The notes beneath the pieces are model-generated. The model saw only the letters and a list, made by a program, of their open reading frames with translations, was not told the DNA's origin and searched no databases. A stretch of DNA of 40,826 nucleotides from Betaproteobacteria bacterium. GTDB lineage: Bacteria; Pseudomonadota; Gammaproteobacteria; Burkholderiales; SG8-41. Each line of letters begins with the position of its first letter. The stretch's first letter is position 1. The position numbers and the translations under genes are program-made. Of this stretch, positions 1-10,764 are shown in pieces. The stretch is taken from positions 1 through 40,826 of the forward strand of contig RPOR01000013.1 of the NCBI GenBank assembly GCA_003820645.1, given 5' to 3'.

Positions 1-395
1 AGCGGGATGCACTCAAGATCAGCGTGTTCATGAATGTCTTCAACGCCCACTCCAACCGCAGTCCGGTGGATGGTGTCGTGGAGAAAATCTGGTACTTTCC
101 CGGCAGCTTCTTCAACGCGGAGTTGTCGAAGGCTTCCGCGGAAAATGAGCGTGCGGTGATCTATCTGCGCACCCCGGATGGCGAGGATGTGACCTGCGTG
201 CAGGTTGCCGGACTGATTGCCCGTCGTATCCTGTGTTATGCCAAGGCGGGACAGCCGTTGGCACGCGGCCAGCGTTTCGGTTTTATCCGGTTCGGATCCC
301 GGGTTGACGTTTATCTGCCGCTCTCGGCGATACCGCGCGTGACCGTCGGCGACAAGGTCTATGCGACCGCGACCGTGCTGGCCGTCTTGGCCTGA
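1..395 (+). CDS. psd: phosphatidylserine decarboxylase, C-terminal part (5' end outside window)
   Basis: The reading frame is open from the first bases of the window (frame starting at base 3), so the gene begins upstream. The visible part reads [20 protein letters not shown], typical of the short bacterial Psd family. It ends with [11 protein letters not shown], where the Gly-Ser bond is the self-cleavage site that makes the pyruvoyl cofactor on the new alpha subunit. The enzyme converts phosphatidylserine to phosphatidylethanolamine at the inner membrane. It lies directly upstream of pssA, which makes its substrate, and the order psd-pssA-leuA is common in betaproteobacteria. The GTG at 24 is internal and not the start. 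Confidence 0.95.
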   Translation, partial: RDALKISVFMNVFNAHSNRSPVDGVVEKIWYFPGSFFNAELSKASAENERAVIYLRTPDGEDVTCVQVAGLIARRILCYAKAGQPLARGQRFGFIRFGSRVDVYLPLSAIPRVTVGDKVYATATVLAVLA

Positions 396-452
396 GACCC
401 GGGTGCAGATCGCACTGACGTCCTCGGTCCCCATGGTTTAAGATGTCCTCCT

Positions 453-1277
453 ATGGCTGAGCCCAAGGACCACAAACTTTTCATCAAATCCCGTTTTGCA
501 AAGCGCGGGATCTATTGGCTGCCCAACCTGTTTACCATTGCGGCGCTGTTTGCCGGCTTTTATGCCATTGTGCAGGCGGTCGGCGGGCGTTTCGAGCAGG
601 CGGCGATTGCGATATTCGTTGCCCTCGTGCTTGACGGACTCGACGGCCGCGTGGCTCGGCTGACTCACACTCAAAGTGCATTCGGCGCCGAACTCGACAG
701 CCTCTCCGACATGGTGTCGTTCGGGGTGGCGCCTGCGCTGGTGGTGTATGTCTGGGCCCTGAAAGACTTCGCCGCGATGCAAACCGTGCCGCTGCTTGGC
801 CCGTGGTTATCCACCAAACTGGGCTGGATCGCCGCGTTCGTCTACTGTGCCTGTGCTGCATTGCGGCTCGCGCGTTTCAATACCAACATCGATGTCGTCG
901 ACAAGCGGTTTTTTCAGGGCATGCCCAGTCCAGCGGCGGCGGCGGTGGTTGCCGGGCTGGTTCTGGCAATGACCGAATATCAGGTGAAAGGTGCTGATGT
1001 GAAATGGCTGGCCTGGGGATTGACGCTGGTCGCGGGCCTGACCATGGTGAGCAATCTGCGGTACTACAGCGGCAAGGACATCAACCTGCGCAAGAGCGTG
1101 CCATTTTCTGCGGTGGTCGCGATCGCGCTGGGCTTCGTATTGCTGATCTCGTTTGCAGGAACGTTGCCCGAACTGCTGTTTACCCTGTTCGCGCTTTATG
1201 GGTTATCGGGATATGCGCTCTGGGTTTATGACAAATTGCGCGGCAAGCGCCTGCCGCCGCCAGCGGCTCCGGGATAG
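453..1277 (+). CDS. pssA: CDP-diacylglycerol--serine O-phosphatidyltransferase
   Basis: 274 aa polytopic inner-membrane protein. It carries the CDP-alcohol phosphatidyltransferase signature: D64-G65-x2-A68-R69-x8-G78-x3-D82-x3-D86, whose aspartates bind the metal and the CDP group. Several hydrophobic segments follow. It condenses CDP-diacylglycerol with serine to give phosphatidylserine, the substrate of the psd product encoded just upstream; the gap is 57 bp. No clear Shine-Dalgarno precedes the ATG at 453, but the protein aligns from its first residues with the KRGIYWLPNLFT start region usual for the family. Together with psd it forms the phosphatidylethanolamine branch. Confidence 0.95.
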   Translation: MAEPKDHKLFIKSRFAKRGIYWLPNLFTIAALFAGFYAIVQAVGGRFEQAAIAIFVALVLDGLDGRVARLTHTQSAFGAELDSLSDMVSFGVAPALVVYVWALKDFAAMQTVPLLGPWLSTKLGWIAAFVYCACAALRLARFNTNIDVVDKRFFQGMPSPAAAAVVAGLVLAMTEYQVKGADVKWLAWGLTLVAGLTMVSNLRYYSGKDINLRKSVPFSAVVAIALGFVLLISFAGTLPELLFTLFALYGLSGYALWVYDKLRGKRLPPPAAPG

Positions 1278-1282
1278 CCGAC

Positions 1283-1311
1283 TTGCGCCGTCAAAAAAAA
1301 CTCGATATATT
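1283..1311 (+). promoter_or_regulatory. predicted sigma-70 promoter of the leuA leader and leuA
   Basis: TTGCGC (1283-1288), a 17-bp spacer containing an A8 run, then TATATT (1306-1311). The expected start point is about 1317-1319, which coincides with the ATG of the leader ORF. Read from sequence only. Confidence 0.6.
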
Positions 1312-1318
1312 TCACCGC

Positions 1319-1405
1319 ATGTGTCGTCCAACGCAGACCCAAGAGTTCTTTTCCCCCGCCGCGCTTGCGCTGGCCGGTCTGCTGCTGCGCGGCCGCGCGC
1401 GCTAA
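1319..1405 (+). CDS. candidate leucine-rich leader peptide of leuA (28 aa)
   Basis: A 28-codon ORF between pssA and leuA. It starts MCRPTQTQE and continues FFSPAALALAGLLLRGRAR, with five leucine codons among codons 16-23, including CTG CTG CTG. No Shine-Dalgarno precedes the ATG. The promoter at 1283-1311 predicts a transcript starting at or within two bases of it, so translation would be leaderless. Downstream, CCCGGA (1437-1442) can pair either with CCGGG (1451-1455) or with TCCGGG (1465-1470). The second choice excludes the hairpin GGGTGC (1468-1473)/GCACCC (1483-1488) just before leuA. Stalling at scarce leucyl-tRNA could choose between these folds. There is no U-run, so control would more likely act on translation or Rho than on an intrinsic terminator. 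That mechanism is inferred. Confidence 0.6.
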   Translation: MCRPTQTQEFFSPAALALAGLLLRGRAR

Positions 1406-1513
1406 CCCTACCCCCAATTCTGCAGTTTCAGTCCGGCCCGGAGCAGGGTGCCGGGAGCCCCAATTCCGGGTGCGCAATCGGTGCACCCCGATGCGATTAC
1501 TGAGGTATCAATC

Positions 1514-3055
1514 ATGGCCAAGGAAAAACTGATCATATTTGACACGACGATGCGCGACGGCGAGCAAAGCCCTGGCGCATCGATGACCCGCGACGACAAA
1601 CTCCGCATCGCCCGGCAGCTGGAGCGCATGCGCGTGGACGTCATCGAGGCGGGTTTCCCTGCCGCCAGCGACGGCGATTTCGCGTCCGTGCAGGCCGTCG
1701 CGCGGGCGATCAGGGACAGCACCATATGTGGTCTGGCGCGCGCCAACGAGCGCGATATTCGCCGCTGCGGTGAGGCTGTCAAGGTGGCCGCACGACCGCG
1801 CGTGCACACGTTCATCGCAACCTCGCCCATCCACATGGAAAAAAAGCTGCGCATGGAGCCTTCGCAGGTCATTGATCAGGCTGTGCGGGCGATCAAGTGG
1901 GCGCGTGAGTACACCGACAATGTCGAATTCTCGCCGGAGGACGCCGGCCGCTCGGATCTCGATTTTCTCTGCCGCATTCTCGAACAGGTGATCAAGGCGG
2001 GGGCGACGACGATCAACGTGCCGGATACCGTGGGCTACACGCTGCCCGACCAGTTCGGGCGGCTGATCCGCAACCTGCGCGAACGCATTCCGAATGCGGA
2101 CAAGGCAATCTGGTCGGTGCATTGCCATAACGATCTCGGTCTGGCCGTCGCCAATTCGCTGTCCGCGGTGCAGAACGGCGCGCGGCAGGTGGAGTGCACC
2201 ATCAACGGTCTTGGCGAGCGCGCAGGCAATGCCGCGCTGGAGGAAATCGTCATGGCTGTGCGCACGCGCCAGGATCTGTTCACCTGCGATACCAATATTG
2301 ATGCTACGCAGATCGTGCCGGCTTCGAAGCTGGTTTCAGGCATCACCGGCTATCCGGTGCAACCCAACAAGGCGATCGTTGGCGCCAACGCGTTTGCACA
2401 TGAATCCGGCATACACCAGGACGGCGTGCTGAAGCATCGCGAGACCTATGAAATCATGAGTGCGGAATCGGTAGGCTGGACCACCAACCGGCTGACGCTG
2501 GGCAAACTCTCCGGACGCAATGCGTTCAAGACGCGCCTGCATGAGATCGGCGTCGACCTCGAGTCGGAAGAGGCGCTCAATGCCGCATTCAAGCGCTTCA
2601 AGGAACTGGCCGACAAGAAGCGCGAAATATTCGACGAGGATCTGCATGCGCTGATTACCGAGGAAAACCTCGAACACATCGAGAACGAGCGCTACAACCT
2701 GTTGTCGTTGACCGCGCATTCCGAGACTGGGGAGCAGCCCTACGCGCGCATCATCATGTCGGACGGCGGCAAGGAACTGCCTTCGCAATCCCACGGCAGC
2801 GGTCCGGTCGATGCGGCATTCAAGGCCATCGAGGCGCTGGTCGCCAGCGATGCCGAACTGCTGCTGTACTCGGTCAATGCCATTACCACCGGTACTGACG
2901 CGCAGGGCGAGGTGACCGTGCGGCTGTCCAAGGACGGGCGCATTGTCAACGGTCAGGGTGCCGATACCGACATCGTGGTGGCTTCGGCCAAGGCCTATAT
3001 CAACGCGCTCAACAAGCTGCACGCGAAAGCGGAACGGCTGAACCCGCAGCTGTAG
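1514..3055 (+). CDS. leuA: 2-isopropylmalate synthase
   Basis: 513 aa, full length for the long LeuA form with the C-terminal leucine-binding regulatory domain. It catalyses the first committed step of leucine synthesis: acetyl-CoA plus 2-ketoisovalerate to 2-isopropylmalate. The HMGL-like TIM barrel starts with [18 protein letters not shown], which holds the metal and substrate residues R14, D15 and E17. The HCHND motif contributes the metal-binding histidines. The C-terminal region from about residue 390 matches the LeuA dimerisation/allosteric domain. The start at 1514 is chosen because GAGGT (1502-1506) precedes it and the family start [12 protein letters not shown] begins there; an in-frame ATG at 1448 would add 22 unrelated residues. 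Leader ORF and promoter lie upstream. Confidence 0.97.
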   Translation: MAKEKLIIFDTTMRDGEQSPGASMTRDDKLRIARQLERMRVDVIEAGFPAASDGDFASVQAVARAIRDSTICGLARANERDIRRCGEAVKVAARPRVHTFIATSPIHMEKKLRMEPSQVIDQAVRAIKWAREYTDNVEFSPEDAGRSDLDFLCRILEQVIKAGATTINVPDTVGYTLPDQFGRLIRNLRERIPNADKAIWSVHCHNDLGLAVANSLSAVQNGARQVECTINGLGERAGNAALEEIVMAVRTRQDLFTCDTNIDATQIVPASKLVSGITGYPVQPNKAIVGANAFAHESGIHQDGVLKHRETYEIMSAESVGWTTNRLTLGKLSGRNAFKTRLHEIGVDLESEEALNAAFKRFKELADKKREIFDEDLHALITEENLEHIENERYNLLSLTAHSETGEQPYARIIMSDGGKELPSQSHGSGPVDAAFKAIEALVASDAELLLYSVNAITTGTDAQGEVTVRLSKDGRIVNGQGADTDIVVASAKAYINALNKLHAKAERLNPQL

Positions 3056-3276
3056 TTGCAGGGATCAGCCGGCAGGGTCAGGTGCGGGCGACGACGATTG
3101 CGGCTATGCTGAAAATGGCTCGTCACATTTGCCGTCGTCCTGTTCGCCCCGGGGTCTGGCCCGGCCGCTGCTTGCCAAGCTCGGTCTCGGGCGATTGCCC
3201 GGGGACCTGCAGCTGGAGCGCCGGGGCAGGACATTCTATTATCCGCTTGCCACCAGCATCATTTTTTCGCTGGTGA

Positions 3277-4883
<1,607 letters not shown>

Positions 4884-4908
<25 letters not shown>

Positions 4909-6608
4909 ATTATTGATTTTATTGATATTATTGCCTGAGTCAAGGGCAGGTTGCGCGGCTGGGCATCGCGCCGCCCCTTGTATTCGATCTGTCCCTCCTT
5001 CAGGCTGCGCTCGCTGATGACGACGCGGTGCGGCACGCCGATCAGATCAATGTCTGCGAACATCGCGCCGGGGCGCTCGTCGCGGTTGTCGAGCAGCACA
5101 TCGATGCCTCCGGCGGCGAGTTCGTCGTACAAGCGGTCGGCGGCTTCCTTGACCTGCGGGCTTTTGTGATAACCGATCGGCACGACGGCGACATCGAACG
5201 GTGCAATGGCCCGCGGGAAAATGATCCCGCGCTGGTCATGATTCTGCTCGATCGCCGCGGCAACGATGCGCGTAACACCGATGCCATAACACCCCATTTC
5301 CATGATCTGGGTTTTTCCGGTCTCGTCGAGGAAACCGAGTTTGAGCGCCTGGGAATACTTGGTGCGCAACTGAAAAATATGCCCGACCTCAATGCCGCGG
5401 CAGATTTCGAGAGTGCCCTTGCCGTCGGGTGACGGGTCGCCGGAGACGACGTTGCGGATGTCGGCGACGACCGGCTCGGCGAAATCGCGGCCGCTGTTGG
5501 CGCCGGTGTAATGGTGGTCATTGGCATTGGCGCCGACGACAAAATCAGCCATCACCGCCACCGCGCGATCGCTCACCACCGTGCCTTTGAAGCCGACGGG
5601 ACCCAGCGACCCGGGATCGGCACCGAATGCGCCGCGGATCGCGGCCGCCGACGAAAATGCGACCGGCTGCTTGACCTGGGCGAGTTTGCCGGCCTTGACC
5701 AGATTGAGTTCATGATCCCCGCGCACCAGCAGCAGCACCGGCCGCTCGTCGACGCCATCGACAACCACGGCCTTGACTGTGCGTTCCGGCGGCAAATTCA
5801 GGAAGGCGCACAGTTCGGGGATGGATCTGATCGCGGGTGTATGCACTTTTTGCAGCGGTTGTGCTGGAGCCGGGCGTCGTGCAGCCGGTGCTACAGCTTC
5901 GGCCAGTTCGACGTTTGCGGCGTAATCGGAGTGCGGACAGTAGGCAATGGCATCTTCGCCGGAATCGGCAAGCACATGGAATTCGTGGGATCCGGTGCCG
6001 CCGATGGAGCCGGTGTCGGCGGCGACCGCGCGGAATTTCAGTCCCAGGCGCGTGAAGATACGGCTGTAGGTGTCATGCATGTTGTGGTACTCGCGGACCA
6101 GGTCAGCGTAATCCGCATGGAAGGAATACGCGTCCTTCATCACGAATTCGCGGCCGCGCATGACACCGAACCGCGGCCTGATTTCATCGCGGAACTTGGT
6201 CTGGATCTGGTAGAAATTCAGCGGAAGCTGGCGGTAGCTCTTGATTTCCCGGCGCACCACGTCGCTGACCACTTCCTCGTGGGTCGGGCCGAAGCAGAAG
6301 TCGCGCTGGTGGCGGTCCTTGATCCGCAGCAGTTCCGGACCATACTGTTCCCAGCGCGTTGATTCGTGCCACAGTTCGGCCGGCTGCACCGCTGGCATCA
6401 GCAGTTCAATGGCGCCCCCCCGGTTCATTTCCTCGCGGATGACGTTTTCCACCTTGCGCAACACGCGCAGCCCCAGCGGCATCCAGGTATAGACGCCGCT
6501 GGTGAGGCGCTTGATCAGCCCGGCGCGCAGCATGAGTTTGTGGCTGATGACTTCCGCCTCGGCAGGGGCTTCCTTCAGCGTGGAAATAAAAAACTGCGAG
6601 ACGCGCAT
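4884..6608 (-). CDS. proS: prolyl-tRNA synthetase (bacterial type with editing domain)
   Basis: 574 aa. The N-terminus [20 protein letters not shown] is typical of bacterial ProRS. Class II motif 2 appears as [20 protein letters not shown]. The YbaK-type insertion domain that hydrolyses Ala-tRNA(Pro) lies at about residues 225-400. Motif 3 is in [14 protein letters not shown], followed by the anticodon-binding domain with [21 protein letters not shown]. The enzyme charges tRNA-Pro in the cytoplasm; a tRNA-Pro gene lies in this window at 16047. The C-terminus ends [15 protein letters not shown] and runs 25 bp into the transglycosylase gene. First gene of a four-gene minus-strand operon. Confidence 0.97.
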
Positions 6609-6674
6609 GCCTGTTCCCGATCCGATAAAACCCTTATTCTACCGAACCTTACGAGCAACCCCGGTAGAGAACGC

Positions 6675-7463
6675 ATGAAATTCCTGCCCAAGTGGCGCCT
6701 GCGCAAGCCGGCGGAGGACGCCAAAACGGTGTATGTCAGCGAGAAGTTCGGCGTGCGTTCGCTGCATATCGGCAGCGATACCGTGCAGAGCGCCATGCGC
6801 ATTTCCCGGCCGAACGATCTGGAGCTGTCCTACACGCGATCGATGATGGCCTTCCTGTTGTTTCACCCGGTCCCGCACAGGGTGTTGATGGTCGGTCTCG
6901 GTGGCGGTTCGGTGGCCAAGTTTGTCTATCATCATCTGCCTGGTGCAACGACGCGGGTGCTGGAGATCGATCCGCAGGTGGTGGCCATCGCCCGGCAATG
7001 TTTTCTGGTACCGCCGGACGACGCGCGATTTCAGGTCACGATCAGTGATGGCGCGGAATACATGGGGCGAAGCGATGTACAGGCCGACGTCATCATGGTT
7101 GACGGTTACAACGCAGAGTCCCATGTCGAGGAACTGGCTACACGCGAGTTTTATGGACATTGCCGCGAGCGCCTGGCACCCGGCGGCGTGCTGGTGGTGA
7201 ACCTGTGGGGCGGTGACCGCCAGTTCAACGATATCCTCAAGCGCATCGAGGACGCGTTTCCGCAGGGCACGCTGTGTTTGCCGGCGCGCAAGCCCGGTAA
7301 TGTGATTGCCTTTGCCTTCCGCGACCCGCCGGGGTCGCTGCGCTGGGATGACCTGGAACAGCGTGCAGCGGCCCTGGAGTCCCGTTACGGCCTGGAGTTT
7401 CCGCAGTTTGTCGCCGGGTTGCGCACCATGAACCGCAGCGATGCCACCGGGCTGCACACCTGA
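6675..7463 (+). CDS. spermidine-synthase-like methyltransferase-fold protein
   Basis: 262 aa. The Rossmann core has [14 protein letters not shown] (motif I), [13 protein letters not shown] with E97 and D99 for the ribose hydroxyls, SDGAEYM with D125, and a DVIMVDGYN strand. This is the spermine/spermidine synthase superfamily fold. The GGGDGG loop of true spermidine synthases reads GLGGGSV here, so the usual aspartate is absent, and no N-terminal beta-strand domain of SpeE length is present. The substrate cannot be named. The start at 6675 is chosen because the frame upstream runs through the divergent proS start region. The intergenic gap to proS is 66 bp. Confidence 0.8.
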   Translation: MKFLPKWRLRKPAEDAKTVYVSEKFGVRSLHIGSDTVQSAMRISRPNDLELSYTRSMMAFLLFHPVPHRVLMVGLGGGSVAKFVYHHLPGATTRVLEIDPQVVAIARQCFLVPPDDARFQVTISDGAEYMGRSDVQADVIMVDGYNAESHVEELATREFYGHCRERLAPGGVLVVNLWGGDRQFNDILKRIEDAFPQGTLCLPARKPGNVIAFAFRDPPGSLRWDDLEQRAAALESRYGLEFPQFVAGLRTMNRSDATGLHT

Positions 7464-7546
7464 GATCCATCGTTGCGGCAGGCTTTCATTGCCCGGGGAT
7501 TTGTGAAAAAATCAAGTCCATATGTTCAACAGATCCGGGGATGACC

Positions 7547-8065
7547 ATGATCGATCGAGATGGCTATCGCCCCAATGTCGGAATCGTTTTGTGCAATTGG
7601 AAAAACGAGGTTTTCTGGGGTAAGCGGGTACGTGAGCACTCGTGGCAGTTTCCGCAGGGCGGTATCCACGGCGGCGAGCGTCCGGAAGCGGCGATGTACC
7701 GCGAGTTGCGTGAAGAAGTCGGCCTCAAGCCCGAGCACGTGCAGGTGCTGGGACGCACCCGGGACTGGCTGCGCTACGAAGTTCCGGAACGCTGGTTGCG
7801 GCGCGAATGGCGCAGCAACTATCGCGGACAGAAGCAGATCTGGTTCCTGCTGCGACTGGTGGGCAGGGACTGCGATGTTTGCCTGCGCGCAACGGAAAAA
7901 CCCGAATTTGATGCCTGGCGCTGGCATGAATACTGGGCACCAACCCAGGACGTCATCGAGTTCAAACGTGCCGTCTACGAGCAGGCACTCAACGAACTTT
8001 CCCGATATCTGGTGCGGCACCTGGACCAGCGCAAGCGGCAACGGACACCCCGGGTCGGGGTATAG
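7547..8065 (+). CDS. rppH: RNA pyrophosphohydrolase (Nudix)
   Basis: 172 aa, starting [17 protein letters not shown], the usual RppH N-terminus. The Nudix box is at residues 38-60 ([20 protein letters not shown] and following), with metal-binding E53, E56 and E57. W33-Q-F-P-Q-G-G precedes it, as in the family. The enzyme removes pyrophosphate from the 5' end of RNA and so opens mRNA to RNase E decay. An in-frame ATG at 7541 is possible, but GGGG at 7537-7540 is spaced correctly only for the ATG at 7547. The C-terminus is basic (QRKRQRTPR). Confidence 0.95.
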   Translation: MIDRDGYRPNVGIVLCNWKNEVFWGKRVREHSWQFPQGGIHGGERPEAAMYRELREEVGLKPEHVQVLGRTRDWLRYEVPERWLRREWRSNYRGQKQIWFLLRLVGRDCDVCLRATEKPEFDAWRWHEYWAPTQDVIEFKRAVYEQALNELSRYLVRHLDQRKRQRTPRVGV

Positions 8066-8150
8066 CGCAGCGCGCCGGCGCGGGCAACCGTTGCCGACGT
8101 TGGATGGCTGCTTGAGATCGATGGTTTTTTAATTGAAAGATGAGGCAACG

Positions 8151-8744
8151 ATGGCACGCGACTACCCGGCAATCAAACCGATCTCGCTGGAGACGGATAT
8201 CGGCTATGCGCAGCCGACACAGGTGGTCCTTGAACGCGTGCATATCGACAGCCCTGCCGTGGATGTAATGACCGACTTCACGCGGGTGACAGCGGTCATC
8301 ATTCTTCCCGGAGATACGGTCGATGAGGCGCATCGCCGGATGATTCAGCGCGGCGTGCGCTCGCTGCTGGTCGTCGATCAGGACCGGAAGCTGCACGGGA
8401 TCGTGACCGCCAATGACGTGCTCGGCGAAAAACCGGTCAAGACCGCCGTGCAGCGCGGAGTGCTGCGCAGCGAGCTCCAGGTGCGTGACATCATGACGCC
8501 CCGTGCTGCGCTCGAAGTGCTGGACATGCGTGACGTCAGCACCGCAACCATTGGCCATATCGTGGCTACACTGAAGGCGGCCGGACGGCAGCACACGCTG
8601 GTGGTGGATCAGGACGCCAAGGGCCGGCAGCGGGTACGTGGCGTGTTTTCGGCGACCCAGATTGCGCGCCAGCTGGGTATTGCCATTACCACCGACGCGG
8701 TCGCGCGCACGTTTGCCGATATCGAGGCGAGCCTCGGTCCCTGA
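8151..8744 (+). CDS. CBS-domain pair protein
   Basis: 197 aa. Two CBS motifs form a Bateman module. The first spans about residues 45-100 (VMTDFTRVTAVIILPGDTVD to LHGIVTANDVLGE). The second spans about 108-185 (VRDIMTPRAALEVLDMRDVS to VRGVFSATQIARQL). There is no fused catalytic or transport domain, so it probably senses adenine nucleotides and acts on an unknown partner. TGAGG (8141-8145) selects the ATG at 8151 rather than the TTG at 8133. The genes on both sides give no strong hint; rppH is upstream and rubrerythrin follows behind its own promoter. Confidence 0.85.
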   Translation: MARDYPAIKPISLETDIGYAQPTQVVLERVHIDSPAVDVMTDFTRVTAVIILPGDTVDEAHRRMIQRGVRSLLVVDQDRKLHGIVTANDVLGEKPVKTAVQRGVLRSELQVRDIMTPRAALEVLDMRDVSTATIGHIVATLKAAGRQHTLVVDQDAKGRQRVRGVFSATQIARQLGIAITTDAVARTFADIEASLGP

Positions 8745-8788
8745 TAGTCGCTGGTACTGATCCAGCGCAAACCTTTTCCGATTAAATG

Positions 8789-8818
8789 TTGACTCCACTC
8801 AGGGGTTCGATTTATATT
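8789..8818 (+). promoter_or_regulatory. predicted sigma-70 promoter of rubrerythrin
   Basis: TTGACT (8789-8794), 18-bp spacer, TATATT (8813-8818); TTATAT one base earlier gives a 17-bp spacer. The expected start point is near 8825, at the left edge of the palindrome at 8825-8852. Confidence 0.7.
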
Positions 8819-8824
8819 TCATTT

Positions 8825-8852
8825 ACAGATTAGAGTAAGTCTAAATATCTGT
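8825..8852. promoter_or_regulatory. palindromic operator candidate at the rubrerythrin start point
   Basis: Inner arms TTAGA (8830-8834) and TCTAA (8840-8844) flank GTAAG. Outer arms are ACAGA (8825-8829) and TCTGT (8848-8852), with ATA inserted on the right side. It sits at the predicted transcription start, where a repressor would block initiation. It does not match the Fur, PerR, OxyR, FNR or IscR consensus sequences I know. Confidence 0.5.
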
Positions 8853-8923
8853 GTGGGCAGTTTTCCAAAACTCGCAGTTCAGTGCAAGAATTGACGTAAC
8901 TTTTTGTTTTTAAAGGAGTTTTT

Positions 8924-9343
8924 ATGCAACTCAAGAATTCGAAGACGCATGGAAATTTGAAGGCGGCATTTGCCGGTGAGTCCCAAGCCAATCGCCGCTA
9001 CCTCTACTTCGCAGCGAAGGCCGACGTGGAAGGTCAAAATGACGTGGCTGCCGTGTTCCGTTCCACCGCTGAAGGCGAAACCGGCCATGCGCACGGGCAT
9101 CTTGAATACATGGAACCCTGTGGTGATCCCGCAACCGATCTGCCGATCGGTCGCACCCGCGAAAACCTGAAAGCCGCGATTGCCGGCGAGACCCACGAGT
9201 ACACCGATATGTACCCGGGGATGGCCAAGACCGCGCGCGATGAAGGTTTTGGCGAAATCGCCGACTGGTTCGAGACGCTGGCGAAGGCCGAGCGTTCGCA
9301 CGCGAACCGATTCCAGAAAGCGCTGGACGGCTTGGCCGACTGA
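8924..9343 (+). CDS. rubrerythrin (di-iron domain only)
   Basis: 139 aa ferritin-like four-helix protein. All six expected di-iron ligands are visible: E19, E52 with H55 (ExxH), E89 with E92 (ExxE), and E123 with H126 (ExxH). The C-terminal rubredoxin domain of classic rubrerythrin is absent, so electrons must come from a separate protein. Rubrerythrins reduce hydrogen peroxide in the cytoplasm. AAGGAG sits just upstream of the ATG, and the gene has a strong promoter and operator. A terminator follows at 9367. The next two genes (Fe-S oxidoreductase, DUF3501) often accompany this type in betaproteobacteria, and the oxidoreductase is a candidate electron donor; that link is inference. Confidence 0.92.
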   Translation: MQLKNSKTHGNLKAAFAGESQANRRYLYFAAKADVEGQNDVAAVFRSTAEGETGHAHGHLEYMEPCGDPATDLPIGRTRENLKAAIAGETHEYTDMYPGMAKTARDEGFGEIADWFETLAKAERSHANRFQKALDGLAD

Positions 9344-9366
9344 GCAGGCGCCCGCCGTTCGTGACG

Positions 9367-9396
9367 GAAAGAGGCGCGCGTGCGCCTCTTTCTTTT
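9367..9396 (+). terminator. intrinsic terminator after rubrerythrin
   Basis: Perfect 11-bp stem GAAAGAGGCGC/GCGCCTCTTTC with a GCGT loop, followed by TTTTC. It lies between rubrerythrin and the Fe-S oxidoreductase, so rubrerythrin would be mostly monocistronic, with read-through into the next genes. Confidence 0.8.
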
Positions 9397-9427
9397 CTGA
9401 CGCTGCAACTGACCGGTAGACCAGATC

Positions 9428-10756
9428 ATGACCGCACGTGAAGGTAGTCTAGAGGCCCCCACCCGGCACCCGCTCGACTGGCAGTCGGGCGATTTTTACA
9501 ACGAAGACAAGCTCAACCATGAACTGGAGCGGGTATTCGACATTTGCCACGGGTGCCGCCGCTGTGTAAATCTGTGCACGGCGTTTCCCAAGCTGTTCGA
9601 TCTCGTTGATGAAAGTCCGACGCTGGAAGTCGACGGCATTCCCAAGAAGGACTACTGGGAGGTTATCGACCGCTGTTACCTGTGCGACATGTGTTACATG
9701 ACCAAGTGTCCGTATGTGCCGCCGCACGAATGGAATGTCGATTTCCCGCATTTGATGCTGCGCGCCAAGGCCGTCAAATTCCGCAAAGGCGGCGTGACGT
9801 TCCGCGACAAGCTGCTGTCGAGCACCGACGCACTGGGCAAGCTCGCTTCGATCCCGGTGGTGGTGCAGATGGTGAATGCGGCCAACAAGGCCGCGCCGGT
9901 GCGCAAAGTCATGGACAGCATGCTGGGCATCCACAGGGATCGCGTGCTGCCCGAATACGACAGCGCAAAGTTCCGCGCGACCGCCAGGCCTGACGCGTCA
10001 TTTCCGGTCAAAGACGGCAAGACCACGCCAGGCAAGGTTGCTATTTTCGCAACCTGTTATATCAACTACAACGAGCCCGGTATCGGCCACGACCTGGTGA
10101 AAATCCTCGCACACAACGAGATCCCGTCGATCATAGTCGACAAAGAAGCCTGTTGCGGCATGCCCAAGCTGGAACTGGGTGATCTGGAAGCCGTAGCCCG
10201 CAACAAGGACGTCAATATTCCGGTGCTGGCGAAGCTGGCGCGGAAAGGTTATGCGATCCTGACCGCGGTGCCCTCCTGCACGCTGATGTTCAAGCAGGAA
10301 TTGCCCTTGATGTTTCCGGGCGATGCGGACGTCAAGGCCGTGGCCGAAGCGATATTCGATCCCTTCGAGTATCTCGTGCTGCGCCACAAGGAGGGGTTGC
10401 TGAAAAGGGTATTCAGCCAGTCGCTGGGCAAAGTGTCGTACCACATTCCCTGTCACCTGCGCGTGCAGAACATGGGACAGAAGACGCGTGAGTTGCTGGA
10501 AATGATTCCGGACACCAAAGTCACCACGGTCGAACGCTGCGCCGGCCATGATGGCACCTGGGGCGTTAAAAGCGAGTTTTTTGAACAGTCGATGAAAATC
10601 GGCCGCCCGGTGTTCCGGCTGATGGGGGATGCCGCCCCTGACTACATCAGTTCTGACTGTGCAATTGCCGGGCGCCATATTGAGCAGGGTATTGGCGGCG
10701 GTGATGCGCAAAAACAGCACCCCCTGACATTGATACGTATTGCCTACGGACTCTGA
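9428..10756 (+). CDS. Fe-S oxidoreductase with heterodisulfide-reductase-type CCG domains
   Basis: 442 aa. Two N-terminal [4Fe-4S] motifs are visible: C40-x2-C43-x2-C46-x3-C50 ([12 protein letters not shown]) and C83-x2-C86-x2-C89 followed by C94-P. Two CCG-type cysteine-rich domains follow, with [13 protein letters not shown] in the first, and [12 protein letters not shown] plus CAGHDGTWG in the second. This is the layout of GlpC/HdrD-like proteins, which bind an unusual [4Fe-4S] cluster and pass electrons to or from a thiol or quinone partner. No membrane segment is evident. The partner is not encoded next to it unless it is rubrerythrin or DUF3501. Nine bases separate it from the DUF3501 start, so those two are one operon. 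Confidence 0.85.
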   Translation: MTAREGSLEAPTRHPLDWQSGDFYNEDKLNHELERVFDICHGCRRCVNLCTAFPKLFDLVDESPTLEVDGIPKKDYWEVIDRCYLCDMCYMTKCPYVPPHEWNVDFPHLMLRAKAVKFRKGGVTFRDKLLSSTDALGKLASIPVVVQMVNAANKAAPVRKVMDSMLGIHRDRVLPEYDSAKFRATARPDASFPVKDGKTTPGKVAIFATCYINYNEPGIGHDLVKILAHNEIPSIIVDKEACCGMPKLELGDLEAVARNKDVNIPVLAKLARKGYAILTAVPSCTLMFKQELPLMFPGDADVKAVAEAIFDPFEYLVLRHKEGLLKRVFSQSLGKVSYHIPCHLRVQNMGQKTRELLEMIPDTKVTTVERCAGHDGTWGVKSEFFEQSMKIGRPVFRLMGDAAPDYISSDCAIAGRHIEQGIGGGDAQKQHPLTLIRIAYGL

Positions 10757-10764
10757 TACCCGCC

